From Gemmatimonadaceae bacterium (GTDB taxonomy: Bacteria; Gemmatimonadota; Gemmatimonadetes; Gemmatimonadales; Gemmatimonadaceae), in NCBI GenBank assembly GCA_025357975.1, contig JANYKY010000174.1, forward strand, positions 1 to 7,302: a stretch of DNA of 7,302 nt, written 5' to 3'. This document shows, in pieces, positions 1 through 6,265 of the stretch (within the stretch, counting starts at the first letter, position 1; the number at the start of each line of letters is the position of its first letter). The notes beneath the pieces were generated by a model. It saw only the letters and a list, made by a program, of their open reading frames with translations. It had not been told where the DNA came from and searched no databases. A program made the translations under genes and the position numbers.

Positions 1-63
1 TGTAATGGCAACCCAACCCCAGTGGGAGCGGCATGATTCGTGTTGAGGGTTTGAGCGGCTGCG

Positions 64-92
64 TTGATTTTCGGCGAGTTTGTGAATAAATT
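64..92 (+). promoter_or_regulatory. possible sigma70-type promoter of the cupredoxin gene
   Basis: TTGATT at 64-69 and TAAATT at 87-92 lie 17 bp apart, each matching four of six consensus bases. Transcription would start near 99, giving a leader of about 60 nt to the ATG at 161. The -10 element sits inside the operator dyad at 74-103, the arrangement expected for repression. The match is weak, and the pairing is supported mainly by spacing and by the operator position. Confidence 0.35.
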
Positions 93-103
93 CACAAACT
101 CGC
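74..103. promoter_or_regulatory. perfect dyad containing a Rex-type operator (TTGTGAA-N4-TTCACAA)
   Basis: Two perfectly complementary 14-base arms (74-87 and 90-103) flank two central bases. The core at 80-97 is TTGTGAA-taaa-TTCACAA, which matches the known 18-bp recognition sequence of Rex, the NADH/NAD+-sensing repressor of respiratory and fermentative genes. The inner 81-96 also fits the CRP consensus TGTGA-N6-TCACA, so a CRP/FNR-family regulator is the alternative. A terminator for a gene to the left is less likely because no T-run follows. The location just upstream of a copper electron-carrier gene supports the Rex reading. No rex or crp gene is visible here. Confidence 0.6.
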
Positions 104-116
104 GAGGGCCCTCGCG
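101..116. repeat. 16-bp perfect GC-rich palindrome
   Basis: CGCGAGGGCCCTCGCG is its own reverse complement and overlaps the right edge of the preceding dyad by three bases. The gcgag/ctcgc elements at 74-78, 99-103, 102-106 and 111-115 are interchangeable, so the leader transcript could fold in alternative ways. Whether it is a protein site, an RNA structure or neither cannot be told from sequence alone. Confidence 0.4.
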
Positions 117-160
117 ATCAATAAGAAACAGTACTAGTTCGGCTTTGGAGGCCTCTAGAA

Positions 161-694
161 ATGCGGTTCTACACAATCGCGCTCGCCACGAGCGCTGTAG
201 TACTCGGCGCATGCGCCGGCGGTGATAAAGGCGCTGCTGACACAAGCGCAGTCAAGATCGATACGTCTGCACCCGCGGCTGCTGCTGCAGCCCCAACGAC
301 AGCGACGCCAGCTCCTGCAGCTGCGGGCGCCGCTTCAGGAACGCCTGCCGCGATCACCGGGACGACTCACGAAGTCAAGATGATCGGCGATGCAACGGGA
401 TATAAGTTCGATCCCGCCAACATCACGATCAAAGCCGGCGACGGCATCAAGTTCACGGTTGTTGGCGGCGGACCACACAACGTTGCTTTTGACCCCGCAA
501 CGATCCCGCCTGCAGCTCAGGCACAGCTCGATGCGAATATCCCCACTAAGATGGGCCAGCTTTCCAGCACCCTTCTGACCAACGCTGGAGAATCGGTCAC
601 GATTTCTTTCGCCAACGTCGCACCCGGCAGCTATCCGTTTCACTGCACCCCGCACCTTGCCCTTGGCATGAAGGGTGTGATCACGGTTCAGTAG
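161..694 (+). CDS. plastocyanin/azurin-like blue copper lipoprotein
   Basis: A 177-residue exported protein. Residues 1-18 form a lipoprotein signal with lipobox LGAC (Cys18), so the mature protein should be lipid-anchored at the membrane facing the periplasm. Residues 19-66 are a low-complexity Ala/Pro/Thr linker. Residues 68-177 are a cupredoxin fold with all four type 1 copper ligands visible: His106 (PHNVAF), Cys162, His165 and Met170 (FHCTPHLALGM). The Cys-X2-His-X4-Met spacing is that of plastocyanin. Such proteins carry single electrons between periplasmic redox partners; the partner here is unknown. The ATG at 161 is supported by GGAGG at 147-151, nine bases upstream. The gene has its own control region with a Rex-like operator and is followed by a hairpin terminator, so it probably forms a single-gene unit. 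Family assignment is firm; the physiological role is inferred. Confidence 0.93.
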   Translation: MRFYTIALATSAVVLGACAGGDKGAADTSAVKIDTSAPAAAAAAPTTATPAPAAAGAASGTPAAITGTTHEVKMIGDATGYKFDPANITIKAGDGIKFTVVGGGPHNVAFDPATIPPAAQAQLDANIPTKMGQLSSTLLTNAGESVTISFANVAPGSYPFHCTPHLALGMKGVITVQ

Positions 695-715
695 TTCTTC
701 GATGCCGAAAAAGAC

Positions 716-746
716 AGCGGGAGCATCAGTCGATGCTCCCGCTTTT
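716..746 (+). terminator. hairpin terminator after the cupredoxin gene
   Basis: A perfect 12-bp stem (716-727 with 732-743) closes a 4-base loop and is followed by a short T-run at 743-746. It begins 22 bases after the cupredoxin stop codon. The T-run is only four bases, so termination may be partial, letting some transcription continue into uvsE, which otherwise has almost no room for a promoter of its own. The hairpin lies between two possible uvsE starts (702 and 750) and argues for the later one. Confidence 0.72.
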
Positions 747-749
747 CAT

Positions 750-1667
750 ATGGCCCAGCATAAGCCGCGATGGGGACTTTGCTGCCAGTTTTTGGATTCC
801 CCAATCAAGTTTCGGCAAGCTACTCATCGTTACGTAGCAACTCTGGATGAGCCCGAAAGAATCCACTACATGTCCGAAATTGTTCGGGGCAATGGCGACG
901 CACTTGCCGCCGCGGTGGTCAAATGTGGGGAGATGGGTATCGGTGCCTTTCGCATCACCAGCCAGATCATGCCGCTGTCTACCCATCCGGTCAGTGGTTA
1001 TCGGATCGACCAGCTCGAAAACCCCGACGCGATAACTGACGCCTATATCAACGCGAGAGATCTGGCCTCTCGCAACGGAATCAGGCTCAGCTTTCATCCC
1101 GATCAGTTCGTCGTGCTGAATTCGCTTACCGACAGGGTCCTCTCGAGCTCGATCGAAGAGATGAACCATCATGCCTCGGTAGCCGAGCTCGTCGGCGCCG
1201 AGGCGCTCACCTTGCATGTGGGTGGAAAGGTGGACGGGGTCGAGGCGGCACTCTTACGGCTTGAACGGGGCGTCGACATGCTCAACCCGGCAGCAAGGCG
1301 AATGCTGGCGCTCGAGAACGATGACCGCCTTTTTTCGCCGGCCGACCTTGTGCCATTCTGTGAGCGAACGGGTATACCATTCATCTACGATGTGCATCAT
1401 CATCGCTGCAACTCTGACGACATGTCCGTGACTGAAGCCACCCAGCGTGCGATTGCGACGTGGGGTGCGCGTGAACCGTGGATGCACATCTCGTCGCCCC
1501 GCGATGGGTGGAGTGCAAAAGACCCCCGGCCTCATGCCGGCTTTGTGGATCCAGCTGATTTTCCAGAGGAATGGGTCGGACTGAGAATGACTGTGGACGT
1601 CGAGGCAAAGGAAAAAGAGCGAGCGGTGGTCGCGATCAAGCGGGCGATCGAAGAGAGGGCGGCATGA
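750..1667 (+). CDS. uvsE: UV DNA damage endonuclease UvsE (UVDE)
   Basis: A TIM-barrel metal-dependent endonuclease of 305 residues that nicks DNA immediately 5' of UV photoproducts and some other lesions, starting excision repair independently of UvrABC. Probable metal ligands, by comparison with Thermus UVDE, are His79, His116 (SFHPDQFVVLN), His156 (LHVGG), Glu189 (LALEND), Asp214 and His217 (YDVHHH), His246 (MHISS), His262 (RPHAGFVD) and Glu285 (DVEAKEKE), a full set. Trp244 occupies the place of the modified lysine of the Thermus enzyme, two residues before the His246 ligand. The in-frame ATG at 702 would add 16 residues but would put the terminator hairpin inside the gene, so the ATG at 750 is preferred; it gives the usual short N-terminus before WGLCCQF. 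Neither start has a clear Shine-Dalgarno. This is the first gene of a four-gene operon, and its stop overlaps the next start by four bases (ATGA). Confidence 0.93.
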   Translation: MAQHKPRWGLCCQFLDSPIKFRQATHRYVATLDEPERIHYMSEIVRGNGDALAAAVVKCGEMGIGAFRITSQIMPLSTHPVSGYRIDQLENPDAITDAYINARDLASRNGIRLSFHPDQFVVLNSLTDRVLSSSIEEMNHHASVAELVGAEALTLHVGGKVDGVEAALLRLERGVDMLNPAARRMLALENDDRLFSPADLVPFCERTGIPFIYDVHHHRCNSDDMSVTEATQRAIATWGAREPWMHISSPRDGWSAKDPRPHAGFVDPADFPEEWVGLRMTVDVEAKEKERAVVAIKRAIEERAA

Positions 1668-3373
1668 GCAGCCGACCGTTTGGTGGCGCCAGCTACTGGT
1701 GGATGTCTTCGAGATCGAAGAATGCCTCGCGACGGTTTGCCGTGATGGGAATTGTCGGCGGGCTGGTTTTTATCGCTGCGCTGATGGCATTCGTTCTCGT
1801 ACCGCGTCAGGCAACCCGGGTAGCGGTAAACGTTACGGCGCGGCTGGAGGAGCGGCCCGATTCCGGCCAGACCGTGGCCATTCGTAACAAGGCTGCTGCT
1901 GAGATGGCGTTTGCCGATTCAATGCTGTCGGTGGCGCGACGAGTGGTCGCGCCTCCACCGGCTGCAGTGGTCGATACGTTTTCGGCAGCGGCGAGAGCTC
2001 AGCGGCAGACTCTGGCGGAGGAGATGGCATCGCTGACCCGATTGATCGAGCGCGCCGACAATGCCCCACTGCCGTCTTCGTATCGAGCGCTTGCAGCGGC
2101 GCCATCGCTTGCGGGGGATGCTCAGGTTGCGACTCTCGTGGATTCGCTCACTGACATCGAGAAAGAGCGTGACGCGTTTGGAACGGTAAGTGGAGTCGAT
2201 CCTGTCTATGTGGCGCTGACGTCGCGTGCGACGGCAATTGGCCGGCAGATCCAGGCAGTTGCGGAGGCAAGAAAATCTGCGCTGCGTGAACAGCTTGCAT
2301 TGCTGCGGCCTCCAGCACCGGTAGCCGCAGTCAGTACAACTCATGTAGACACGGCGCAGTATCTCGCTCAAAAAACTCAGAGCCAGCGCGCATATACGGG
2401 TGCCCTCGAGTCGCTAGCGGCTATTCGCGCAACGGATGCGCGGATCGAGGGCGAATCGTCGCGTGCACGTGACCTTGCGAATCTCGGTGCTCCACCGCTG
2501 GCGATGCTGGCGGCCGCGCTCGTGCTGGCGTTGACCATTGGTTTTGCGGCCTCATTCATGTACGAGCTAAAGAGGCCAACCATTGCGGATTCGCGTGAAG
2601 CCGAGCAGGTGACGGGTGTTCGGGTGCTCGCTGTGGTACAACCGGCGGCTGTGGTTGCCGAGAGAAGCCGGCGTCAGGCAGATGTGTCGGGGCCGCCGCT
2701 GATAGATACGGTTTCGGAGAGTTATAGGAGGCTGTATCTGCATCTGGCGGCGACCGAGGCTAACATCCCGGTCGTGACAGTGGTGGGCGACGATGCCGCT
2801 ATTGTCGCGACAGTGGCGTCAAATATCGCTGCTTCTGCCGCGTATGAGGCGCGCAGCACGCTGTTGGTGGATGTCGATGCAACGACGTCAGCTATCGCGA
2901 ATGTCTTCAGGATCAGGGCAAATCCCGGGCTTTCGGACATTATCTCGGAGCGTGCTGACTGGTCCGATGCGATAACCCAGGCAGTGATCGGTCGTGATCG
3001 CATGCTCGATATTCTTCCCAGTGGGACGAGGCGGGGTGGCGAGGCATCGCCTGAAGTGGTGCAGCGAATTCGCGGTGACTTTGCGCGCATGGAGCGGCGG
3101 TACGATCTCATCGTAATCGCAGCGCCGACAGCTTACCTGCTTCGAAGCGAGGCCAGCGTCATTCCTGGTCCTGACGTAGTTTTGTGCGCACGCGTATCAC
3201 ACACGCGAATCGCGAAGCTTCGTGGAACCGTGGAGAAACTTCGCGGGATGGATCTGCGGATACACGGGCTGGTTCTCTGGGATGATGATCTGCCGGTGAT
3301 CGAGACCCAGGAGCAAACAGAGCCAGAGATCAGAAATAAAACCGGGGCTCGCGATTTAGTCGGAGCCCGCTAG
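1664..3373 (+). CDS. Wzz/BY-kinase-like membrane protein with degenerate ATPase domain
   Basis: A 569-residue protein with the plan of a polysaccharide co-polymerase fused to a bacterial tyrosine (BY) kinase. TM1 spans about 26-47, an Ala/Arg/Glu-rich helical periplasmic region spans 55-272, and a Pro-containing segment (GAPPLAML) leads into TM2 at about 278-300. The cytoplasmic domain (305-569) carries the family linker SESYRRLYLHL (351-361), a P-loop position at 370-389, the strand TLLVDVD (399-405), GLSDIISERADWSDAI (422-437), LDILPSG (448-454) and YDLIVIAA (480-487). The Walker A position reads VVGDDAAIVATVASNIA, with no GK[ST], and the Walker B aspartate is replaced by alanine (IVIAAPTAY). 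The C-tail has no tyrosine cluster. It is therefore probably a pseudokinase or structural relative, not an active enzyme. The start at ATG 1664 (GAGAGGG at 1653-1659) overlaps the uvsE stop; an upstream in-frame start at 1571 lies deep within uvsE and is rejected. No glycosyltransferase genes are nearby. Confidence 0.8.
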   Translation: MSSRPFGGASYWWMSSRSKNASRRFAVMGIVGGLVFIAALMAFVLVPRQATRVAVNVTARLEERPDSGQTVAIRNKAAAEMAFADSMLSVARRVVAPPPAAVVDTFSAAARAQRQTLAEEMASLTRLIERADNAPLPSSYRALAAAPSLAGDAQVATLVDSLTDIEKERDAFGTVSGVDPVYVALTSRATAIGRQIQAVAEARKSALREQLALLRPPAPVAAVSTTHVDTAQYLAQKTQSQRAYTGALESLAAIRATDARIEGESSRARDLANLGAPPLAMLAAALVLALTIGFAASFMYELKRPTIADSREAEQVTGVRVLAVVQPAAVVAERSRRQADVSGPPLIDTVSESYRRLYLHLAATEANIPVVTVVGDDAAIVATVASNIAASAAYEARSTLLVDVDATTSAIANVFRIRANPGLSDIISERADWSDAITQAVIGRDRMLDILPSGTRRGGEASPEVVQRIRGDFARMERRYDLIVIAAPTAYLLRSEASVIPGPDVVLCARVSHTRIAKLRGTVEKLRGMDLRIHGLVLWDDDLPVIETQEQTEPEIRNKTGARDLVGAR

Positions 3374-3380
3374 AGGCTCA

Positions 3381-3872
3381 ATGGCTGAGACAACAATCGA
3401 CCTGCGCGGTACTCCCCTCGCCGAAGCATACGACGAGCTCGAATCACAAACGCGCGCGGTGCTCGAAGGCATTGACGACCCCATCGCGGCAATGGCTACG
3501 ATGAGCGCATTGATTCACAATGCCTTTGGACATCTCTGGACGGGATTCTACCGCGTCGTAGAAGAGAATCGCCTTCTTCGCGTCGGCCCTTATCAGGGAA
3601 CCCTCGGGTGTCTCGAGATCGAGTTCGGACGAGGCGTTTGTGGCACAGCCGCGGCTACAAGGGAGACACAAATAGTGGAAGACGTGATGACATTTCCGGG
3701 ACACATCGCTTGCGATGCCAGGTCGAGGTCGGAGATCGTCGTACCAGTTTTCTCCGCTGACGGAAGTCTTATCGCCGTTCTCGACATCGACTCCGAGCAG
3801 GTGGGACAATTCTCCGAGCAGGATCGTACTGGCCTGGAGAAACTCGTTGAATGGTTCAGGAGATCCGAGTGA
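3381..3872 (+). CDS. msrC: free methionine-R-sulfoxide reductase (fRMsr), GAF domain
   Basis: A 163-residue single GAF-domain enzyme that reduces free methionine-(R)-sulfoxide to methionine in the cytoplasm, repairing oxidative damage with thioredoxin-type reductant. The three signature cysteines are present: Cys77 (YQGTLGC), Cys87 (GRGVCGTAAA) and Cys111 (FPGHIACDARSRSEIVVP). Their spacing of 10 and 24 residues equals that of E. coli MsrC (Cys84, Cys94, Cys118). Glu118 and the LDIDS acidic pair (Asp135, Asp137) that shape the active-site pocket are also kept. Length matches the family. The ATG is 7 bases after the preceding stop, with AGAGG at 3372-3376. The stop overlaps the GTG start of the next gene by four bases, so the two are probably translationally coupled. 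The cysteine set separates it from other GAF proteins, which are mostly sensors. Confidence 0.95.
   Translation: MAETTIDLRGTPLAEAYDELESQTRAVLEGIDDPIAAMATMSALIHNAFGHLWTGFYRVVEENRLLRVGPYQGTLGCLEIEFGRGVCGTAAATRETQIVEDVMTFPGHIACDARSRSEIVVPVFSADGSLIAVLDIDSEQVGQFSEQDRTGLEKLVEWFRRSE
3858..3862 (+). promoter_or_regulatory. Shine-Dalgarno AGGAG deciding a GTG start
   Basis: AGGAG lies six bases before the GTG at 3869, ideal spacing. The only upstream alternative, ATG at 3851, has no such site and would lengthen the overlap with the reductase gene from 4 to 22 bases. GTG 3869 is therefore the better start of the alarmone hydrolase gene. Confidence 0.7.
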
Positions 3873-4477
3873 CACAGCTACATGGATATTCGGACCCGGT
3901 AAATCACGCTTTTGCATTTGCCGCAAAGCATCACGACAGGCAAGTAAGAAAAGGAACGAAGCTTCCCTACCTCACACATCCGGCCAATGTCGCGGTGATT
4001 CTCACCCGATATGACCGAGACCAGAAAACCGTGGTTGCGGGCATTCTCCACGATGTTGTCGAAGATTGTGTTCGCGACGGTTACACTCGCGAGATGCTCG
4101 AGCAGCGTATCGGGGACAAGTTTGGGGAACACGTGCTCGAAACGGTTCTCGCGGTGACGCATCGACGATTGAACGACGATGGCGAAGAGCTATCGTCGGA
4201 TGAAAGAAAGATCGATTACCTCGAGCGTCTCGTGAGTGCGAACGAATCCGCGCGCTGGGTCTGTGCAGCGGACAAAGTTCACAATGCCAACAGTATTCTT
4301 TCGGACTTGCGGCGAACGAGTGATCCGGGCTCTGTCTGGTCTCGATTCAGCGTTGGAAAAGGCGGGACGATTCGATGGTACCGACAGGTCCTCGACAGAC
4401 TTCGCGAGCTCGGCTTCAATGAACCGATCGTCGATGAGCTCGCCGATGCAGTGATAGACCTCGAAGGGTACGCTTAG
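3869..4477 (+). CDS. HD-domain (p)ppGpp hydrolase-like protein (small alarmone hydrolase)
   Basis: A 202-residue protein with the hydrolase half of RelA/SpoT enzymes and no synthetase or regulatory domain, like MESH1-type small alarmone hydrolases, which remove the 3'-pyrophosphate of ppGpp (manganese-dependent in the family). Numbered from the GTG, His37 (LTHPANVA), His61-Asp62 (ILHDVVED) and Asp135 (AADKVHNAN) are the expected metal ligands. The Glu65-Asp66 pair of the HDxxED motif, needed for ppGpp hydrolysis in Rel/SpoT, is intact, and the ERK motif (residues 112-114) is also present. About 20 residues are longer than MESH1, mostly in a C-terminal helical part. It ends the operon, and its stop codon TAG shares bases with the ispG stop on the other strand. 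The substrate could be another nucleotide, since HD_4 proteins are diverse. An ATG start at 3851 would add six residues. Confidence 0.82.
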   Translation: MTQLHGYSDPVNHAFAFAAKHHDRQVRKGTKLPYLTHPANVAVILTRYDRDQKTVVAGILHDVVEDCVRDGYTREMLEQRIGDKFGEHVLETVLAVTHRRLNDDGEELSSDERKIDYLERLVSANESARWVCAADKVHNANSILSDLRRTSDPGSVWSRFSVGKGGTIRWYRQVLDRLRELGFNEPIVDELADAVIDLEGYA

Positions 4478-5709
4478 GCCGGCGCCGGCTCGGACACAGA
4501 GGAATACGTTCGCTCAACGTATTCCTCGAGAATCTGAAGAAACTCAGGGACAATCCCCTCCCCCTTGAGTGTCAGCAGCAACTTTCCATCGACATAGACC
4601 GGCGCTTTCGGATCTTCGGCCGTGCCCGGAAGTGAGATGCCGATGTTGGCGTGTTTCGATTCGCCGGGGCCATTTACGATACAGCCCATGACGGCCACCT
4701 TGAGATCGACTACGCCGGGATACTTCTCCCGCCAAACCGGCATCTGATCCGTCAGGTAGGCCTGGATATCCTCGGCCATGTGCTGAAAGAACGTCGATGT
4801 GGTTCTACCACAGCCAGGACATGCTGTGACCTGCGGGTTGAAACGCCTCAACTCGAGCGACTGAAGAATCTGCTGAGCTATCTGCACCTCTTCGGTACGA
4901 TCGCCGTTCGGTTTCGGTGTTAGCGAGACGCGGATTGTGTCGCCGATTCCTTCTGACAGAAGAATCGCGAGCGCCGCGGCGCTGGACACAATGCCTTTGC
5001 TCCCCATCCCTGCTTCGGTGAGTCCAAGGTGCAAGGGAAAATCGCAGCGAGTTGAGAGACGCCGGTAGACTTCGACGAGATCAGGAACGCCGGAGACCTT
5101 CGCTGAAATAATGACCGCATCGTGTGGCACTCCGCATTCCTCGGCGAGAGCGGCCGAGCGAAGCGCGCTTTCGAGCATCGCTTCCATATAGACGTCGCGC
5201 GCTTCCTTCGGGTGTTCGCTCCGTGAGTTCGCGTCCATCATCTGTGTCAGTAAATCCTGGTCGAGCGAACCCCAGTTCACTCCAATACGAACGGGTTTTG
5301 CGTTATTCGCCGCAATCCGCGCGATGGTGCTGAAGTTCTCATCCCGCCGCTTGCTGCCGACGTTACCCGGGTTGATGCGATACTTGGCGAGAGCTCGCGC
5401 CATTTCGGGAAACGCGGGAAGCAGAAGGTGCCCGTTGTAATGAAAATCGCCGATGAGGGGAACCACGACGCCCATATCGGCGAGCCTGGCCGCGATTTCG
5501 GGCACTGCGGCCGCTGCAGCCTCGTTGTTTACCGTGATGCGGACTAGCTGCGAACCCGCCTCCGCCAGCGACGCGACCTGGGCAGCCGTCGAGGCGGGGT
5601 CCGCAGTATCGGTATTCGTCATCGACTGGACGACGACCGGATGCAATGAGCCGACCGGAACTCCGCCAACCATGGCGGTAACGGTTTTTCTGCGAGGTGT
5701 GAAGGTCAC
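4474..5709 (-). CDS. ispG: 4-hydroxy-3-methylbut-2-enyl diphosphate synthase (flavodoxin-type) IspG/GcpE
   Basis: A 411-residue enzyme of the MEP pathway of isoprenoid synthesis. It converts methylerythritol cyclodiphosphate to HMBPP using a [4Fe-4S] cluster in the cytoplasm. Residues ~8-270 are the TIM barrel, with [13 protein letters not shown] (25-37), [10 protein letters not shown] (109-118) and [12 protein letters not shown] (139-150). The C-terminal domain holds cluster cysteines Cys297 and Cys300 (ACPGCGRT) and Cys343 ([11 protein letters not shown]), with Glu350 as fourth ligand, the same CX2C and C-X6-E spacing as E. coli (Cys270, Cys273, Cys305, Glu312). It is about 40 residues longer than the E. 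coli protein, partly between Cys300 and Cys343. The start is a GTG at 5707-5709 with no strong Shine-Dalgarno; the next ATG (codon 13) would remove the RRKTV stretch shared with the family. It is transcribed away from the gene at 5812 and converges with the stress operon. Confidence 0.97.
   Translation of the reverse strand: MTFTPRRKTVTAMVGGVPVGSLHPVVVQSMTNTDTADPASTAAQVASLAEAGSQLVRITVNNEAAAAAVPEIAARLADMGVVVPLIGDFHYNGHLLLPAFPEMARALAKYRINPGNVGSKRRDENFSTIARIAANNAKPVRIGVNWGSLDQDLLTQMMDANSRSEHPKEARDVYMEAMLESALRSAALAEECGVPHDAVIISAKVSGVPDLVEVYRRLSTRCDFPLHLGLTEAGMGSKGIVSSAAALAILLSEGIGDTIRVSLTPKPNGDRTEEVQIAQQILQSLELRRFNPQVTACPGCGRTTSTFFQHMAEDIQAYLTDQMPVWREKYPGVVDLKVAVMGCIVNGPGESKHANIGISLPGTAEDPKAPVYVDGKLLLTLKGEGIVPEFLQILEEYVERTYSSVSEPAPA
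4478..4489. repeat. 12-bp perfect palindrome at the ispG C-terminus
   Basis: GCCGGCGCCGGC codes for the Pro/Ala-rich tail of IspG (EPAPA) and starts one base after the alarmone hydrolase stop. It may simply reflect codon choice, but together with the stem at 4499-4527 it makes the convergent junction rich in secondary structure. Confidence 0.35.
4499..4527. terminator. perfect 12-bp stem-loop at the convergent junction, terminator candidate
   Basis: GAGGAATACGTT (4499-4510) and AACGTATTCCTC (4516-4527) pair perfectly around a five-base loop. The element lies within the last codons of ispG, about 22 bases past the stop of the plus-strand operon. No T-run follows on either strand, so it is not a classic intrinsic terminator. 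It could pause polymerase or protect the 3' end of the operon transcript. There is no other terminator-like structure between the two genes. Confidence 0.4.
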
Positions 5710-5811
5710 GAGTTATCTTGGGTTTCTCGATAAAGGTAACGTCGTACGTTTGAGGACGCGGTGACGCAGGTATGTCGCTACTTTCACAACAGTCGCATAA
5801 GGGAGTTCACA

Positions 5812-6219
5812 ATGTCTGATGTACCGGCGCCATCGGCGCCATCATGGCGACGCCGGCACTGGCGCATGCTGTCCCTGTTGTTCGTGATCCTCGTGCCGAT
5901 TGCGATTTTTTCTGCCTGGGCGTGGGTTACGCTGAGTTACGCGTACTCGACGGGCGAGCGAGCCGGATACGCGCAAAAGCTTTCGGAGAAAGGATGGCTT
6001 TGCAAAACCTGGGAAGGAGAGTTGGCGATGGCGAATCTTCCGGGGACGATGCCTGAGATTTTCGACTTTAGTGTACGCAATGATTCAATTGCGCACCTGA
6101 TCGAGTCGAACCTCGGGAAGCGCGTTTCGATCACCTATGCGCAGCACCGTGGAATTCCTACTAAGTGTTTCGGGGAGACCCAGTACTATGTCACAAACGT
6201 GCGACTCGTACAACCTTGA
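5812..6219 (+). CDS. small single-TM hypothetical protein
   Basis: A 135-residue protein with a basic N-terminus (WRRRHWRML, 12-20), one hydrophobic segment at about 19-43, then a roughly 90-residue soluble part, probably outside the cytoplasm by the positive-inside rule. The soluble part has two cysteines, Cys64 (KGWLCKTWEGELAM) and Cys119 (GIPTKCFGETQYYV), which could form a disulfide. The text KGWLCKTWEGELAM...FSVRND...LGKRVSITYAQHRGIPTKCFGET recalls a family of uncharacterised proteins found in several bacterial phyla, sometimes mislabelled 6-phosphogluconate dehydrogenase; it has no dehydrogenase motif. This recollection could not be checked. The ATG at 5812 is chosen for GGGAG at 5801-5805, six bases upstream; a GTG at 5761 in the same frame would add 17 unlikely residues before the membrane segment. 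Function unknown. Confidence 0.8.
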   Translation: MSDVPAPSAPSWRRRHWRMLSLLFVILVPIAIFSAWAWVTLSYAYSTGERAGYAQKLSEKGWLCKTWEGELAMANLPGTMPEIFDFSVRNDSIAHLIESNLGKRVSITYAQHRGIPTKCFGETQYYVTNVRLVQP

Positions 6220-6230
6220 ACAATTTTCTA

Positions 6231-6259
6231 TTGTCCCCTTTTCCTGATAGTTGTATACT
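6231..6259 (+). promoter_or_regulatory. sigma70-type promoter of the cold-shock gene
   Basis: TTGTCC at 6231-6236 and TATACT at 6254-6259 are separated by 17 bp; they match four and five of six consensus bases. Transcription would start near 6266, giving a leader of about 136 nt before the ATG at 6402. It is the best promoter match in the window and lies just after the stop of the preceding gene. Confidence 0.65.
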
Positions 6260-6265
6260 AGCGCG

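Noticed and set aside
1..34. Possible start of a divergent minus-strand gene (ATG at 34-32, open to the edge)
   Set aside because: Only 11 codons are visible, with no Shine-Dalgarno, so it cannot be supported.
1571..1663. N-terminal extension of the Wzz/BY-kinase-like gene by 31 codons
   Set aside because: It lies wholly in another frame of uvsE, encodes an Arg/Gly-rich stretch without family resemblance, and the ATG at 1664 has a good Shine-Dalgarno and the usual ATGA overlap.
2722..3111. Long minus-strand frames opposite the Wzz-like gene and elsewhere
   Set aside because: Open frames on the opposite strand are expected in GC-rich coding DNA; translations are Arg/Ser-rich and match no family.
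3345..3368. Hairpin GGGCTC/GAGCCC near the end of the Wzz-like gene as an intra-operon terminator
   Set aside because: Only six pairs, a 12-base loop, no T-run, and the next gene starts within 13 bases.
5761..5811. GTG start extending the one-TM protein
   Set aside because: No ribosome binding site at that codon, whereas GGGAG precedes ATG 5812 properly.
5710..5811. Promoters for ispG and the divergent one-TM gene
   Set aside because: Only weak hexamers with poor spacing (for example TTGAGG-N15-TATGTC) were found in the 102-bp interval, not enough to call.
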